NCBI GenBank assembly: GCA_963573385.1 | Contig: CAUYLG010039163.1 | Span: 1-64,000, forward strand | Direction of reading: 5' to 3' | DNA from: Cacajao melanocephalus | Taxonomy: Eukaryota; Chordata; Mammalia; Primates; Pitheciidae | Length of the DNA stretch: 64,000 nucleotides | Shown here: positions 62,971-64,000 of the stretch, one piece after another | How positions within the stretch are numbered: position 1 is the first letter of the stretch | Layout of the letters: each line of letters begins with the position of its first letter | Translations under genes and position numbers: made by a program | The notes under the pieces: generated by a model | Told to the model about the DNA's origin: nothing | Databases searched by the model: none | Seen by the model: the letters and a program-made list of their open reading frames with translations, nothing else

Positions 62971-64000
62971 ATGTTCAAGGGGAACACCAGGGAAACGCGC
63001 TGATGGAATACTGTTAATCCCAATAATAACACTCCCAACGCAGGTCACTCTGAAAGAACCGAGCGTGAGAAGATCAGAGCAGGATTTCCGAAGCGGTGCC
63101 CTCTCCAATTCTCATTGGATCCTCCCCAGCAGCCTAAATCATTCTTGCTGCTCTATCTATCAGGATGGCGACAGCCTTGCACACTAGTTCTCTCTTTATC
63201 TCGTTGTCTGCAACACATCCTTTTACTTCTCTTTGCAGATTTATCTGTATTCCACCTCCTGTTCTCTGGGGTTCCACAGCTTCTGTCTTTCCCCACTGCA
63301 TGGGGATGTACAGCCTGTAAATTTTCACTTTGCTTAAGGATCACCACGAATCACCCCCCATCCCACCCCCACCCCCCAATATAAAGCATTTTCACATTCC
63401 GTTTTCTTGCCTTGGGGGTTCGTGGCTCTCTGTGTAACTGGGTTTTACTTGGTTACATGCCACCAGCAACTGCTGATTCTTTCAAAGTCCCACTATCCTG
63501 CAGCTCACTACTTTACCTTGATTTGGAAGATCATGGACTATTTCTTTGAATCTTGGATATATTTTTCTCACAGTCTTCTTGCTCCCTGAAATTTCCTCTG
63601 GTAAGTTATTCTCTTTATCTGCTACTAGAAACTTAACTAGTGTTATTTTTAATAAGCTCTGTTTTGTTGAAATATTTCATTTTTCACGTTTTTGTTACTT
63701 TCGGACCTCGAAGATCCATATGGCCGTATTTATTAATTAGCATGTTAGTGGTAATTGCACTACTAAGACATATCCCATGTCATGTATTACACCCATATCC
63801 CATATATTACCCCAATATCTTTTGCCTTATTATTTTTTTTAAATTTCTGTCCTCATTTCTATTACAGGTTACATAGACATTAACTCCCCCCCCCCCATCA
63901 CCCTTCTTGGCACACATTCCTGGGCCATTTGAAAGGTCACATTTTATATGTTTATTTAAGAGAGAGCTTAAAAGAGACTAGACAATTACAAGGTCAGGAA
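62971..64000. other. Flank of the CpG island, possible spliced exon sequence
   Basis: Non-repetitive sequence of moderate GC to about 63.6 kb. It contains an acceptor-like tract ending in CAG at 63236-63238, another ending at 63573, and a strong donor-like CTG/GTAAGT at 63600/63601 on the plus strand. A C12 run lies near 63885-63896. Open frames of 60-113 codons overlap on both strands and none stands out as coding. Confidence 0.4.
63105..63118. promoter_or_regulatory. Inverted CCAAT pair (possible NF-Y sites)
   Basis: CCAAT at 63105-63109 and ATTGG at 63114-63118, with four bases between, just right of the CpG island. Core motifs only; functional status is inferred from position. Confidence 0.35.

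Noticed and set aside
62203..63038. Minus-strand frames of 92-165 codons in the CpG island
   Set aside because: Same GC-composition effect. They overlap each other and the plus-strand frame and show no domain. One could be part of a first exon, but the sequence does not show it.

Overview
This window is nuclear DNA from a primate, most probably human. The evidence is the interspersed-repeat content: about ten Alu copies or fragments on both strands, L1 pieces of several ages, MaLR LTRs (MLT1 and MST types), ERVL LTRs (MLT2 type), an ERVK-type LTR, an ERV1-type LTR, MIRs and a hAT-like DNA transposon. The background is strongly AT-rich, with many microsatellites. There is no prokaryotic gene organisation, no CRISPR array, no tRNA or rRNA gene and no intact protein-coding gene that I can support. 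Nearly all short open frames lie inside repeats or are chance products of composition.

Layout: 1-622 is the 3' part of an ERVK-class LTR. 1.09-8.2 kb is a reverse-oriented L1 block: a younger 3' fragment, then an almost full-length decayed L1M interrupted by an MLT1-type LTR, then another L1M 3' fragment. 9.43-9.96 kb is an extremely AT-rich stretch with inverted repeats, followed by another reverse L1. 12-21 kb holds two Alus, an ERV1 LTR inserted with a clean 4-bp target duplication into an older repeat, a (CA)20 tract, an MLT1 LTR and two short L1 insertions with good target-site duplications. 22-31 kb holds fragments of Alu, L1 and MLT1, an MLT2B-like LTR and a solo MLT2A-like LTR. 31-44 kb holds a monomeric Alu, an unexplained 127-codon open frame, more Alus, a MIR, an MST-type LTR, a 1.25-kb L1P 3' fragment, a composite microsatellite and a hAT-like repeat. 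45-60 kb is old repeats (MIR, L1M, MLT1, fragments of one purine-rich ancient repeat) and three more Alus.

62.1-62.97 kb is the one sharp change: a CpG island with a strong G-quadruplex candidate. It is the best promoter/first-exon candidate here. A splice-donor-like site on the minus strand lies inside it, and donor- and acceptor-like sites on the plus strand follow it. If a gene starts there on the minus strand, most of this window would be its first intron; if on the plus strand, the window would be upstream intergenic DNA. The sequence alone does not decide between these.

I found no clear new biological system. The items most worth a second look are the CpG island with its G4 run and splice signals, the AT-rich palindromic tract, the 127-codon frame near 32.4 kb, an L1 insertion with an unexplained non-L1 tail near 19.55 kb, and a group of five same-strand fragments of one ancient repeat. 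Repeat family names come from recalled consensus features; boundaries are approximate unless a target duplication fixes them.
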